64,000 bases of DNA. Source: Rossellomorea marisflavi (GTDB lineage Bacteria; Bacillota; Bacilli; Bacillales; Bacillaceae_B). Positions 52,546 to 61,256 of this stretch are shown one piece after another; position 1 is the stretch's first letter; each line of letters starts with the position of its first letter. Where the stretch lies: the NCBI RefSeq assembly GCF_009806575.1, contig NZ_CP047095.1, forward strand, positions 414,001 to 478,000, written 5' to 3'. A program made the translations under genes and the position numbers. The notes under the pieces are model-generated. The model did not search any database. It was not told the origin of the DNA and saw only the letters and a program-made list of their open reading frames with translations.

Positions 52546-53469
52546 ATGAAAAAACTGATTGTACTTATGATGAGTATCTCCCTCGTATTCCTGGCAGCTT
52601 GCTCCCTTCAGCCCCCTGAATGGGCGAAGCCCAGCGGGAAGAAGGATCCGAAAGATCTGAAGATCGGTCTCTCCGTCTCGACCCTGAATAACCCGTTCTT
52701 CGTCTCCATCAAAGAAGGGGTGCAGAAAGAAGCAAAGGCGCAGGGCATGAAAGTCATCGTCGTCGATGCCCAGAATGATGCGGCGAAGCAGATCAATGAC
52801 GTGGAAGATTTGATCCAACAAGGCGTCGATCTTCTTCTCATTAACCCGACAGATTCATCGGCTATCTCTACAGCTGTACAGTCGGCCAACAGCATCGGGA
52901 TTCCAGTCTTCACCCTTGATCGTTCGGCGGATAAAGGCGACGTGGCCACCCTCGTCAGTTCTGATAATGAAAAGGGCGGGGAAATGGCCGCCGACTATCT
53001 CATCAAAGAATTGGGTGAAGGGACGAAAGTGGCCGAGCTTGAAGGGGTACCTGGAGCATCTGCAACACGTGAACGGGGAGCAGGCTTCCACAACCTTGCT
53101 GACGACAAGCTTGACGTAGCGGCGAAGCAAACCGCCAACTTCGACCGGACGCAAGGACTCAATACGATGGAAAACATCCTTCAGGGTAATCCTGATATCA
53201 AGGCCGTCTTCGCCCATAACGATGAAATGGCCTTGGGTGCCCAACAGGCCATCCAGAGCTCAGGACGGGATGTACTGGTCGTTGGATTTGATGGGAACGA
53301 AGATGCCCTGAAGAGCATTGAAGAAGGGAATCTGTCCGCAACCGTCGCCCAACAACCGGAAGAAATCGGCAAGCTTGCCGTGCAGGCAGGGGCCGATGTG
53401 CTGAATGGGGAAAAGGTCGAGAAAATGATCCCTGTACCATTGAAATTAGTCACAAAAGAAAATGAGTGA
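52546..53469 (+). CDS. rbsB: ribose-binding lipoprotein RbsB
   Basis: A 307-aa periplasmic-binding-type protein anchored as a lipoprotein: the signal peptide ends in LAAC with the lipid-modified Cys19. The mature part has the sugar-binding PBP fold with IGLSVSTLNNPFFVSI and a hinge with FAHNDEMALGAQQAI. It delivers ribose to RbsC. AGGAGG precedes ATG 52546. It is the last gene of the operon, followed by a strong terminator. Confidence 0.95.
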   Translation: MKKLIVLMMSISLVFLAACSLQPPEWAKPSGKKDPKDLKIGLSVSTLNNPFFVSIKEGVQKEAKAQGMKVIVVDAQNDAAKQINDVEDLIQQGVDLLLINPTDSSAISTAVQSANSIGIPVFTLDRSADKGDVATLVSSDNEKGGEMAADYLIKELGEGTKVAELEGVPGASATRERGAGFHNLADDKLDVAAKQTANFDRTQGLNTMENILQGNPDIKAVFAHNDEMALGAQQAIQSSGRDVLVVGFDGNEDALKSIEEGNLSATVAQQPEEIGKLAVQAGADVLNGEKVEKMIPVPLKLVTKENE

Positions 53470-53477
53470 ATGAGCAG

Positions 53478-53517
53478 AAACTGCCCCGACGGTCGTCCCG
53501 TCGGGGCAGTTTTTTTG
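53478..53517 (+). terminator. strong rho-independent terminator of the rbs operon
   Basis: AAACTGCCCCGACG pairs with CGTCGGGGCAGTTT, followed by a run of T. Confidence 0.93.
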
Positions 53518-53523
53518 AGTGGG

Positions 53524-54096
53524 TCAATCTTTATCATGTAGATGGATAGGGTGGCTTGCAAGGAGGCGCTGCCTGAAATCCCCGCTGACGAGTCTGGAAT
53601 CATATGCGCACACAGAAAGGAGATTCTCTTGTTCGACGATGAAATCGGCTTGTTGTTCTGAATGAAGGAGCTTACTCACTTCGCTTTCATCCCTCCATTC
53701 AATATGTGCCCATGTCCTGTACCCCATATCGGGATCGAATTCCCCTTTGAACAGGGTGGGGAGAAGATCGGGGATCGAGTTGATCCGGAAGTCTCCATGT
53801 GCATAGTAAAATTCATAATTATTGAGAAACCTGACCTGGTCGAGTTCAGGTGCTGTAAGCAGTTGTGCCAATTTAAGAACGATCATAGGAGCCATCCGGT
53901 CGCTTTCGACGATGATGGTGCATTCGTCCTGACGGAGTCCGGCGATGACATAATCCACAACGTTGGAAACGTATTTTTCCTGATCGGTGAAGAAGTAGGC
54001 GACATGTCCTTTGGAAAGGCTGCGGAGGTTTGTGACCTCTTGTACTTCGATTTGCTTCAAATTTGCACCCCATTTGATTAGTGAGACGTATTCCAT
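53524..54096 (-). CDS. MEDS-domain sensory protein
   Basis: A 190-aa soluble protein of the MEDS (DcmR-type sensory) fold: HVAYFFTDQEKYVSNVVDYVIAGL then RQDECTIIVESDRM with a conserved Cys, and a C-terminal AHIEWRDESEVSKLLHSEQ. MEDS domains are predicted ligand-binding modules, often joined to kinases or STAS proteins; here the domain stands alone. The start is uncertain: ATG 54096 has no good ribosome site and a GTG at 54132 is in frame. Confidence 0.7.
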   Translation of the reverse strand: MEYVSLIKWGANLKQIEVQEVTNLRSLSKGHVAYFFTDQEKYVSNVVDYVIAGLRQDECTIIVESDRMAPMIVLKLAQLLTAPELDQVRFLNNYEFYYAHGDFRINSIPDLLPTLFKGEFDPDMGYRTWAHIEWRDESEVSKLLHSEQQADFIVEQENLLSVCAYDSRLVSGDFRQRLLASHPIHLHDKD

Positions 54097-54230
54097 TGAT
54101 AGTGTGGCGGACCGTTTACTTAAGTGTAACACAAAATATATTTGGAAAATAGATTTGTGGAAATAATAAAAAAATAAGTTTGGTTTATACTAATCCGGTT
54201 TACTGGATAGTTGGAAAAGGGGTGTAGTGG

Positions 54231-54366
54231 TAGTGGTTCGTTCCGTTCCGCTGCGGATGGCCGCTTTCCACGGGGCTTGCGGTGAGCCTCCTCATTCTTG
54301 CGGGGTCTCACCCTGCGCGCTATTCCCGTAGGAGTCGTCCACCCTCCGCTGCACTGCACTATGCGG
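54231..54366 (-). repeat. palindromic repeat R6 (reverse orientation)
   Basis: TTCGTTCCGTTCCGCTGCGG, then GGCCGCTTTCC, GAGCCTCCTC, GCGGGGTCTCACCC and GTAGGAGTCG. The minus strand carries the same blocks as R1, R3 and R9. Confidence 0.85.
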
Positions 54367-54458
54367 TGAAGAGTGGTGAGGTAAAAACGTGATCTGCCCC
54401 AGCATAAGGATGGTGCCAAATCCGTTCCCACTCTTTTATTTGGAGGGGGATAGCGGTG

Positions 54459-54594
54459 GTAGTGGTTCGTTCCGTTCCGCTGCGGATGGCCGCTTTCCGC
54501 GGGTCGAGCGATGAGCCTCCTCGTGCCTGCGGGGTCTCATCCGTCCGCCTTTTGCGCAGGAGTCGGCCACCCTCCGCTACACTACACTATGTGG
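54459..54594 (-). repeat. palindromic repeat R7 (reverse orientation)
   Basis: Close relative of R6, 228 bp away, with the centre GAGCCTCCTCGTGCCTGCGG. R6 and R7 share their outer 40 nt almost exactly. The stretch 54595-54789 holds no gene that I can see. Confidence 0.85.
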
Positions 54595-54789
54595 AGATAA
54601 TGGGGGTACGGTGGGCTTTTTAAATAGATGAAGTAGTAACTTCAGAAACCATGTTAGTTATGAAGTCTCCTTTCATGAGAACATTACAGTGAATGGTTAA
54701 GTGATAATTCCGAGTGGTATAAGGTCCACCATCTTAAAAAGAGGTGCAGTGAGCGAATCACCATTAGAAAACACGGAAGACAAGTAGAA

Positions 54790-54926
54790 AATCACAGAGT
54801 GGATTGAAGCGGAAGGCGCTTGACTCCAGCGGAAAAGGAGGAGTGGCGAGACCCCGCAGGAACGAGGAGGCTCGACGCCCTCCCCGCAGGAAAGCAAGCG
54901 TCTGCAGCGTAAAGGAACGATCCCCA
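54790..54926 (+). repeat. palindromic repeat R8 (forward)
   Basis: Starts ATCACAGAGTGGATTGAAGC and runs through ACTCCAGCGG, GAGACCCCGCAGG and GAGGAGGCTCG to TAAAGGAACG. It differs from R9 at about three positions over 135 nt. Confidence 0.9.
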
Positions 54927-55044
54927 TCGCATTCATCACTCCTAAAATTAAATCTCCACTCAGAAAGGAACCAGATAAGAGATGAGTCTCACTTATAAAT
55001 AAATGGCTATTACATCAAAAAAATTGTCACCCTACCTATTTAAA

Positions 55045-55181
55045 AATCACAGAGTGCATTGAAGCGGAAGGCGCTTGACTCCAGCGGAAAAGGAGGAGTG
55101 GCGAGACCCCGCAGGAACGAGGAGGCTCGACGCCCTCCCCGCAGGAAAGCAAGCGCCTGCAGCGTAAAGGAACGGATCCCC
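55045..55181 (+). repeat. palindromic repeat R9 (forward), near-identical to R8
   Basis: Arms GGCGCTTG (55070-55077) and CAAGCGCC (55150-55157) pair perfectly; in R8 the right arm reads CAAGCGTC. R8 and R9 are a recent local duplication 255 bp apart. Confidence 0.9.
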
Positions 55182-55219
55182 ATCACATTCCCCATTTCTC
55201 CAGAATTAAATCTCCATAC

Positions 55220-55266
55220 AAAAAGGCTGATCCACCACTGTAAACCAGTGTGGATCAGCCTTTTTA
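55220..55266 (-). terminator. terminator of the YitT-type gene
   Basis: AAAAAGGCTGATCCAC pairs with GTGGATCAGCCTTTTT (16 bp) around a partly paired loop; works on the minus strand. Confidence 0.9.
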
Positions 55267-55272
55267 TACGCA

Positions 55273-56115
55273 TCATGCAAAGGATCGGAAATTCCGTCCC
55301 CAAATTTCATGCATGGAGTGGACCGTGATAAATGCTTCTTTATCGGTTGCCTGGATGTAGGTCTTGAGTTTAGAAAAGTCCTTGCGCTCCAGGATCGTGG
55401 TGATGACTTCCTTATCATCTTCCGAAAATCCGCCTTTTGCTGAATGGACCGTGGCCCCTTTATGGAGTTCGTGAATGATGAATCCGCGGATGTCTTCACT
55501 CTTCTCGCTGATGATGACCACTTCTTTCCGCTCATTGAAGAACTGGATGCTTTTATCGACCAGCACTCCTTTCAGGATCAATCCGAAGAATGCGTACAAC
55601 CCCGTCTGCAGTCCGAACAAGAAAGCCGAGGCGAGGACGATGAGTACATCGGACAGAAGGACGGCGGTGCCGAGTTCAACATTGATGTACCTGTGAAGAA
55701 CCTGGGCTAATACCCCTGTTCCTCCTGCGGATGCTTCCTGATAGAAGATCATGGCGACTCCCACGGCACCGAGCAAGGTTCCGATCACAACCTGTACAAG
55801 GACATCGGGACTGATCGGCTGGTGGACGGGGAAGAATGATTCCATTCCCCACACGAAACCGTTAAGGATCAGGGTGGCAATCACAGATCTGATCCCGAAG
55901 GCCGGACCGATTAAAATCAGGCCGAGGAGGAAGAGAGAGGCGTCCAAGGCGAGCATCAAGGCTCCGACAGGGAGGTTGATGACTTCCGCAAGGACGATCG
56001 CCGCTCCGCTTGTGCCTCCTAGGGCAAGGTTATTTGGCGTTAGGAAAAAATGTATATTCAGGGCCATAAGGAAGGCACCTATGACGATAATAAGATATGT
56101 TTTGAATAATTTCAT
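55273..56115 (-). CDS. YitT family membrane protein (DUF161 + DUF2179)
   Basis: A 280-aa protein with five or six N-terminal helices (IHFFLTPNNLALGGTSGAAIV near residue 20; IFYQEASAGGTGVLAQVL near 130) and a cytoplasmic DUF2179 domain of about 80 residues (GATVHSAKGGFSEDDKEVI). Members are often annotated as transporters, without proof. ATG 56115; the AAAGGAGC ribosome site is closer to an in-frame TTG at 56127, so the start is uncertain. Confidence 0.82.
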   Translation of the reverse strand: MKLFKTYLIIVIGAFLMALNIHFFLTPNNLALGGTSGAAIVLAEVINLPVGALMLALDASLFLLGLILIGPAFGIRSVIATLILNGFVWGMESFFPVHQPISPDVLVQVVIGTLLGAVGVAMIFYQEASAGGTGVLAQVLHRYINVELGTAVLLSDVLIVLASAFLFGLQTGLYAFFGLILKGVLVDKSIQFFNERKEVVIISEKSEDIRGFIIHELHKGATVHSAKGGFSEDDKEVITTILERKDFSKLKTYIQATDKEAFITVHSMHEIWGRNFRSFA

Positions 56116-56265
56116 ATGGTGGAGCAAGCTCCTTTCCTAAAAAGGTTCCATCCCGATTATAAAGAGCTTACGGAGTGAAGTAAACGGAGAAAAGCGATGT
56201 AAGCATTTACTTATAAAAGTTTATATAGTGGGTTTTTTCAGACTATATTTTCCGTCGGATCTGTA

Positions 56266-56294
56266 TTGACATTTATTGATCACGACATTAATAT
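56266..56294 (+). promoter_or_regulatory. SigA promoter of the marR-MFS operon
   Basis: TTGACA and TAATAT separated by 17 nt. The -10 box overlaps the palindrome at 56290-56312. Confidence 0.7.
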
Positions 56295-56312
56295 TTAAAC
56301 AGGTTAAATATT
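56290..56312 (+). promoter_or_regulatory. probable MarR-type operator
   Basis: AATATTTAA and TTAAATATT form a perfect 9-bp inverted repeat around ACAGG. It overlaps the -10 box and lies 26 nt before the MarR-family gene, the expected place for an autoregulatory operator. Confidence 0.75.
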
Positions 56313-56338
56313 ATAGTGTGTAAGAAAGGGGGCAGGCC

Positions 56339-56827
56339 ATGAAGAAGAATGATGTCCCGCCTGGCTATATTGAAAGGCTCTTTAAAGCATTTTATATAAC
56401 CAACAGGCAAATACAGCAGGATATGGCGCAGGCATTCAAAGAACTTCATCTCACGGGACCACAATTCTACATCTTGTATCTCCTATGCCAAGAAGGTGGT
56501 GCGAAGCCGACCGAGTTGGCTGATAAACTTGAGGTGAATCCGAGTGCGATTACGGTGATGGTCGACCGGCTGATCAAGGCGGGTCTAGTCCGGAGGGAGA
56601 GGGATGAGGACGATCGCAGGATCGTCAAATTGGATAGTACGGAGGAAGGAAGGGCAATCTTTGAGAAAGCGAAGGTTGTTCGGAAAGAGATTTTTACCCG
56701 GTATTTATCCTATTTAGAAGAAGCGGATATCGAGCAGCTGGTGATGACATATGAAAGACTCGCTGCCATTATAGAACATACAAAAGGAGAGAATGAACGT
56801 GTCAGAACAACAAACAGGAATCAATAG
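56339..56827 (+). CDS. MarR-family transcriptional regulator
   Basis: A 162-aa winged-helix regulator. HTH and wing: KPTELADKLEVNPSAITVMVDRLIKAGLVRRERDEDDRR, shown here only as its ends KPTELADKLEV and RRERDEDDRR (about residues 58-97), flanked by dimerisation helices. AGAAAGGGGG precedes ATG 56339. It probably represses its own operon, including the MFS exporter, through the palindrome at 56290, and is released by a ligand of that exporter. Confidence 0.9.
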   Translation: MKKNDVPPGYIERLFKAFYITNRQIQQDMAQAFKELHLTGPQFYILYLLCQEGGAKPTELADKLEVNPSAITVMVDRLIKAGLVRRERDEDDRRIVKLDSTEEGRAIFEKAKVVRKEIFTRYLSYLEEADIEQLVMTYERLAAIIEHTKGENERVRTTNRNQ

Positions 56828-58397
56828 GCGCCTGGTCTTGACCGGTCTGATCATCGGGATGTTCTTCAGTGCCCTTGAGCAGACCGTGGTGGGAACAGCG
56901 ATGCCGACCATCATTGCGGAACTGAATGGATTTTCCATCTTCGCCTGGGTGACGACCGCCTACTTGATCACATCCACGGTCGTCACACCCATTGTCGGGA
57001 AGCTGTCGGATCTATATGGAAGAAGGCTGCTTTATTTGATTGGTGTCATTATCTTTATCATAGGATCAGGCTTGTGTGCCACAGCCGGTACGATGGAACA
57101 GCTCGTGTTCTACCGCGGCCTTCAGGGGATCGGGGGAGGCATGATCATGCCGCTGTCCCAGACGATTATCGGTGATATCTTCTCTGCTGAACAGCGTGCG
57201 AAGTGGCAGGGGGTATTTGGTGCGTTATTCGGCCTCAGCTCTGTCATCGGCCCCTTCATTGGCGGTGTCATCGTTGACAGCATCAGCTGGCACTGGATCT
57301 TCCTGATCAATGTACCGTTTGGGTTCCTTTCGGCCATCCTTCTTTATATCGGGCTGAAAAATGAAAACCTTGGGCGCAAAATAGAGAAGGTCAGTATTGA
57401 CTACCTTGGCATCATCACATTGGTACCGGGACTCGTGATGCTTCTGCTTGTACTGAACTTCGGCGGTGACAAATTCGCCTGGACGTCCGGAACGAGCCTC
57501 CTCCTATTCGGTGGAGCTATTCTTTTCTTAGTTATATTCGGCTTAGTCGAGAAGAAGGCGAAGGAGCCGATCCTGGATCTGAGTTTATTCAAGAATCGCG
57601 TCTTCGCCACAACGAACGCCCTCGGGTTCCTTCTCGGACTCGGCATGTTCGGCGCCATCATGTTTGTACCGATGTTCATGCAGGGGATTTTGGGCGTGAC
57701 GCCTACCCAGGCAGGATCCACGATGACGCCGATGATGATCGCATTGATCGTCGCGAGCATCATCGGGGGAAGGCTTCTGTTGAAGCTGAAGTTCCGTACG
57801 GTCCTGACGACCGGCATGCTCATCACGGTTCTCGGCTTCCTGCTCATGAGCACCATGGGACCTGAATCGAAGGAATTCACTGCTTATCTCTATATGGTGG
57901 TGATGGGCTTCGGGATGGGCCTTGTGATGCCGACCTTGATGATTGCCATCCAAAATGAATTTCCGAAGTCCCGTCTGGGTGCTGTCACATCGGCTTCGAC
58001 CTTCTTCCGTTCGATCGGAGGAACGATCGGTATCACCGTATTAAACGCGGTTATGAATCAGTCCCTTCAAGGGAATATGAAGGATGTCGCATCCAGCGAA
58101 TCAAATCCGGCAGTTGCACAAGTCCTCAAGGCATTGAGCGATAAGACAGACAGCTTGTTCGGAGTCCTTGTGACCCCTGATGTTCTCCAACTGCCACAGG
58201 AAATCGGGAAAGCCGTCATTGCTGCTGTCGAAATGGCATGGTCGGATGCGTTCACGACCGTTTTCCTGACAGGTCTCATCTTCATCAGTGTCGGTGTATT
58301 CGTCGCGTTGTCAGTAGGTAATGGCAGGATCAAACGGGACCATGAAATTGAAAATGAGCAAAAAGAAGCATCCATGGACCCAGCCTACACGGAATAA
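56799..58397 (+). CDS. DHA2-family MFS multidrug exporter (14 TM, EmrB/QacA)
   Basis: A 532-aa drug:proton antiporter with 14 helices. Motif A is seen in GKLSDLYGRR, motif C-like residues in GALFGLSSVIGPFIGG and the DHA2 feature QTVVGTAMPTI in TM1. GTG 56799 has AAAGGAG (56783-56789) 9 nt away; ATG 56793 is too close. The start lies inside the end of the marR gene (29-nt overlap), so the two are co-translated. The substrate spectrum cannot be read from the sequence. Confidence 0.9.
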   Translation: MSEQQTGINRRLVLTGLIIGMFFSALEQTVVGTAMPTIIAELNGFSIFAWVTTAYLITSTVVTPIVGKLSDLYGRRLLYLIGVIIFIIGSGLCATAGTMEQLVFYRGLQGIGGGMIMPLSQTIIGDIFSAEQRAKWQGVFGALFGLSSVIGPFIGGVIVDSISWHWIFLINVPFGFLSAILLYIGLKNENLGRKIEKVSIDYLGIITLVPGLVMLLLVLNFGGDKFAWTSGTSLLLFGGAILFLVIFGLVEKKAKEPILDLSLFKNRVFATTNALGFLLGLGMFGAIMFVPMFMQGILGVTPTQAGSTMTPMMIALIVASIIGGRLLLKLKFRTVLTTGMLITVLGFLLMSTMGPESKEFTAYLYMVVMGFGMGLVMPTLMIAIQNEFPKSRLGAVTSASTFFRSIGGTIGITVLNAVMNQSLQGNMKDVASSESNPAVAQVLKALSDKTDSLFGVLVTPDVLQLPQEIGKAVIAAVEMAWSDAFTTVFLTGLIFISVGVFVALSVGNGRIKRDHEIENEQKEASMDPAYTE

Positions 58398-58406
58398 GCC
58401 AGTTCT

Positions 58407-58440
58407 CACCTGATTCCATCACGGAGTCAGGTGTTTTTTT
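58407..58440 (+). terminator. rho-independent terminator
   Basis: CACCTGATTCC pairs with GGAGTCAGGTG (11 bp, one T-G) around ATCAC, followed by seven T. Confidence 0.9.
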
Positions 58441-58513
58441 CTTCCTATAAGATTTAATTTTCAGAAAATATATTGACATGGGAGGGGAAAAGGCGGTATG
58501 TTTTGAATAGCTA

Positions 58514-58556
58514 TATATAACACGTTTTTAATGAATCGGTATTTTAACGTTATATA
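58514..58556 (+). promoter_or_regulatory. inverted repeat upstream of the paa operon
   Basis: TATATAACACGTT (58514-58526) and AACGTTATATA (58546-58556) are inverted with a small bulge, 28 nt before paaK and after a possible promoter (TTGACA at about 58473). It may be the operator for a phenylacetyl-CoA-responsive repressor; no regulator gene is in the window. Confidence 0.45.
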
Positions 58557-58583
58557 AAAAATAGTAGGAAGGTGGAGGTGCGG

Positions 58584-59911
58584 GTGATCCTGCATGAAGT
58601 GGAAACGTTGGACCGTGAAGCAATGGAAACCCTGCAGTGGAGCAGGCTGAAGCAAACGCTGGCCGCGGTCTATGATCATGTACCCCTTTACCGGAAAAAG
58701 TTTGATGAGCATCAGGTCCATCCTGCCGATCTGCATTCTTTGTCAGATATAAAAATGTTACCGCTTACAAATAAAGCCGACCTGCGATCGCAGTACCCCT
58801 TCGGTATGTTTGCCGTACCGAAGGAGAGCATGGTCAGGATCCATGCTTCGTCTGGAACGAGCGGGAAGCCGACTGTTGTCGGGTACACCAGGGGGACATC
58901 GAAATGTGGAGTGACATCGTCGCACGGGCCATTGCGACAGGCGGCGGGAAACCTGGCAGCACCCTTCATAATGCCTATGGGTACGGTTTGTTCACGGGAG
59001 GACTTGGGCTCCATTATGGAAGTGAACGCTTGGGGATGACGACGGTGCCGGTATCTGGCGGCAACGCGGCAAGACAGATCACCCTTCTCGAAGATTTTCG
59101 TCCATCCGTCATCTGCGGGACGCCTTCCTACATTCTGACGATAGCCGAAACGATGGAGTCTCAAGGGAAGGATCCCGCAGGACTTTCCTTGGAGTATGGG
59201 ATATTCGGTGCTGAGCCATGGTCAGAGACGATGCGGATGACACTTGAGAAGAAGCTTGGAATCAAGGCGTGCGATATCTACGGACTGAGTGAGGTCGTCG
59301 GACCGGGTGTCGCCATGGAATGCCATGAAGCGCAGGATGGTCTTCATATCGCAGACGATCATTTCCTTGTGGAGGTCGTTGATCCCGTTACACTCGAGAC
59401 ACTGGATGAAGGGCAATTCGGTGAGCTCGTGTTCACGAGTTTGACGAAGGAAGCATCTCCGATTATCCGGTACCGGACCGGTGACATTGCCTCCATCACG
59501 AAGGGGAAATGCCGATGCGGCCGCACAACGACGAGGATGTCAAGAGTGAAGGGAAGGGTGGATGACATGATGATCATCCGTGGCGTCAATGTGTTCCCTT
59601 CGGAAATCGAGCACAATCTCCTGCAGATCGAGGAGCTTTCCCCTCATTATCAGGTGTATCTGCGAAAGGAAGGAGCCTTGGATGCGGTAGAGCTCAGGGT
59701 CGAGATCAGCGGTTCATTTTCTGAAAAGATTTCACATGAACTTTCACATGAGAAGACAATCCTGCTTGCTTCAAAGGTGAAGGAGATGATGAAGGATCGT
59801 TGCTACGTCTCCATGGACGTCACGCTTGTAGGCAAGAACGAAATTCCGCGATCGGAAGGGAAAGCCGTCAGGGTAATCGATTTGAGGAATGAAGGGTTGA
59901 TAAGTCACTAA
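58584..59911 (+). pseudogene. paaK: phenylacetate-CoA ligase PaaK, frameshifted
   Basis: An adenylate-forming ligase that makes phenylacetyl-CoA, the first step of the pathway; about 440 aa when joined. The phosphate-binding motif [14 protein letters not shown] lies before the break; after it come the [15 protein letters not shown] region, YGLSEVVGPG, the YRTGDIASI hinge motif and a C-terminal lid with RVKGRVDDMMIIRGVNVFPSEIE-type sequence. The break is in five G (58891-58895); a sixth restores R-G-D-I-E-M-W. The start is probably GTG 58584 after GGAGGTG. A broken paaK in front of an intact operon argues for a base-call error. Confidence 0.9.
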
Positions 59912-59947
59912 AGGAGCAGCGGTCGCTGCCAGAAGGAGGCTGAAAAC

Positions 59948-60886
59948 ATGATCAGTCAGGAAAGGACAGACGAGGAACTCATGACAGGATTTTTGGAAAA
60001 GATCGAGGCAGACAGGAAGATCGAAGCGGATGATTGGATGCCTGATGACTATCGGAACGCACTGATCAAGCTGATTTCCATGCACGGGATCAGTGAAATC
60101 ATGGGGGCCCTGCCGGAAAAGGAATGGGTCCCGAAAGCGCCGACCCTGCGCAGGAAGCTCGGAATCATGGCGAAGGTACAGGACGAGATGGGACACGGTC
60201 AACTCCTTCTGCGTGTAGCCGAGGATTTAATGAAACCGTATGGGAAAACAAGGGAGGACATTATGCGCGACCTCTTTTCAGGTGACCTGAAGTTCCATAA
60301 TGTCTTCCACATGGAAGCACCGACATGGGGGGATGCGGGGCTGATCGGATGGCTGGTGGATGGGGCTGCGATCATCACCCAGACCAATATGTTGAATGCC
60401 TCCTATGGGCCGTACGCTCGAGCGCTCAAGCGGATTTGTGCAGAGGAAGTCTTCCATGCACAGCACGGCGAAGCTATCATCATGGCCCTTGCAGAGGGTA
60501 CGCCGAATCAGCGTGCGATGGTACAGGATGCCGTCGACCGCTGGTGGGATTCACTGCTCATGTTCTTCGGTCCTGGAGATGTCAAAACGACGGGGTCGTC
60601 CAAGCAGGACATCACGATTAAGTACAAGATCAGGACGAAGACAAATGAACAGCTCAGGCAGGATTTCTTCACTAAATATGTCCCGAGGATCCTGTCGCTC
60701 GGTCTTACGTTACCGGACCCGTCGATGGCGTTCGATGAAGCGACGGGGGAATGGACATACAGGCAGCCTGACTGGCAGGAGTTCAAACAGATCATCAAAA
60801 ACAACGGTCCAAAGTCAAGGGAGCGCCTGCGCCTCAGGGAGTTGTCCTATGAAAACAATGCCTGGGTCCGGGAAGCACTGAGTTAA
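59948..60886 (+). CDS. paaA: phenylacetyl-CoA epoxidase catalytic subunit PaaA
   Basis: A 312-aa diiron oxygenase subunit that epoxidises the ring of phenylacetyl-CoA. Two ExxH ligand pairs are visible, E80-x-x-H83 in DEMGHGQ and E167-x-x-H170 in EEVFHAQ, in a ferritin-like helical bundle. AGAAGGAGG precedes ATG 59948. It works with PaaB and PaaC and needs an electron donor (PaaE in E. coli). Confidence 0.95.
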   Translation: MISQERTDEELMTGFLEKIEADRKIEADDWMPDDYRNALIKLISMHGISEIMGALPEKEWVPKAPTLRRKLGIMAKVQDEMGHGQLLLRVAEDLMKPYGKTREDIMRDLFSGDLKFHNVFHMEAPTWGDAGLIGWLVDGAAIITQTNMLNASYGPYARALKRICAEEVFHAQHGEAIIMALAEGTPNQRAMVQDAVDRWWDSLLMFFGPGDVKTTGSSKQDITIKYKIRTKTNEQLRQDFFTKYVPRILSLGLTLPDPSMAFDEATGEWTYRQPDWQEFKQIIKNNGPKSRERLRLRELSYENNAWVREALS

Positions 60887-60902
60887 AGGGGAGAGTGAGA
60901 AG

Positions 60903-61256
60903 ATGTCAGGGGATAAGCAGTTTTACCAGGAATTCGAAGTCTTCAGCAAGCGGACGGACGGAGCGGTCATGCAGCATCAATTCAGCCTTCTCGCTCCGAA
61001 TCACGAGCTTGCCATGATCATGGCCCAGGAGAATTTCATGAGGCGTGAACCGGTCTCGGACATCTGGGTAGTCAAACGCTCCGATGTGCGCATGATGACC
61101 CCGGATGAAAGGGGAACGCTGCAGCGGCTCGATAATAAGGATTACCGCAATGCGAAAGGCTACGGTTATCTGAAGAAAAAGTGGCGTCAATACGAGCAGG
61201 AGATGCTCGATGAAAAAGAAATCATGTCCTGGGGAGAGTTGGTGAAGAAGAAATGA
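60903..61256 (+). CDS. paaB: phenylacetyl-CoA epoxidase subunit PaaB
   Basis: A 117-aa small subunit of the epoxidase complex: YQEFEVFSKRTDGAVMQHQFSLLAPNHELA, shown here in part as FEVFSKRTDGA, and FMRREPVSDIWVVKRSD. It bridges PaaAC units. GGGGAGAGTGAGA precedes ATG 60903. The end overlaps paaC by 4 nt. Confidence 0.94.
   Translation: MSGDKQFYQEFEVFSKRTDGAVMQHQFSLLAPNHELAMIMAQENFMRREPVSDIWVVKRSDVRMMTPDERGTLQRLDNKDYRNAKGYGYLKKKWRQYEQEMLDEKEIMSWGELVKKK

Noticed and set aside
54804-55328. Two repeated reading frames encoding near-identical basic peptides at 54804 and 55059
   Set aside because: They arise from repeats R8 and R9; the peptide is low-complexity, has no ribosome site and the DNA is selected for pairing, not coding.
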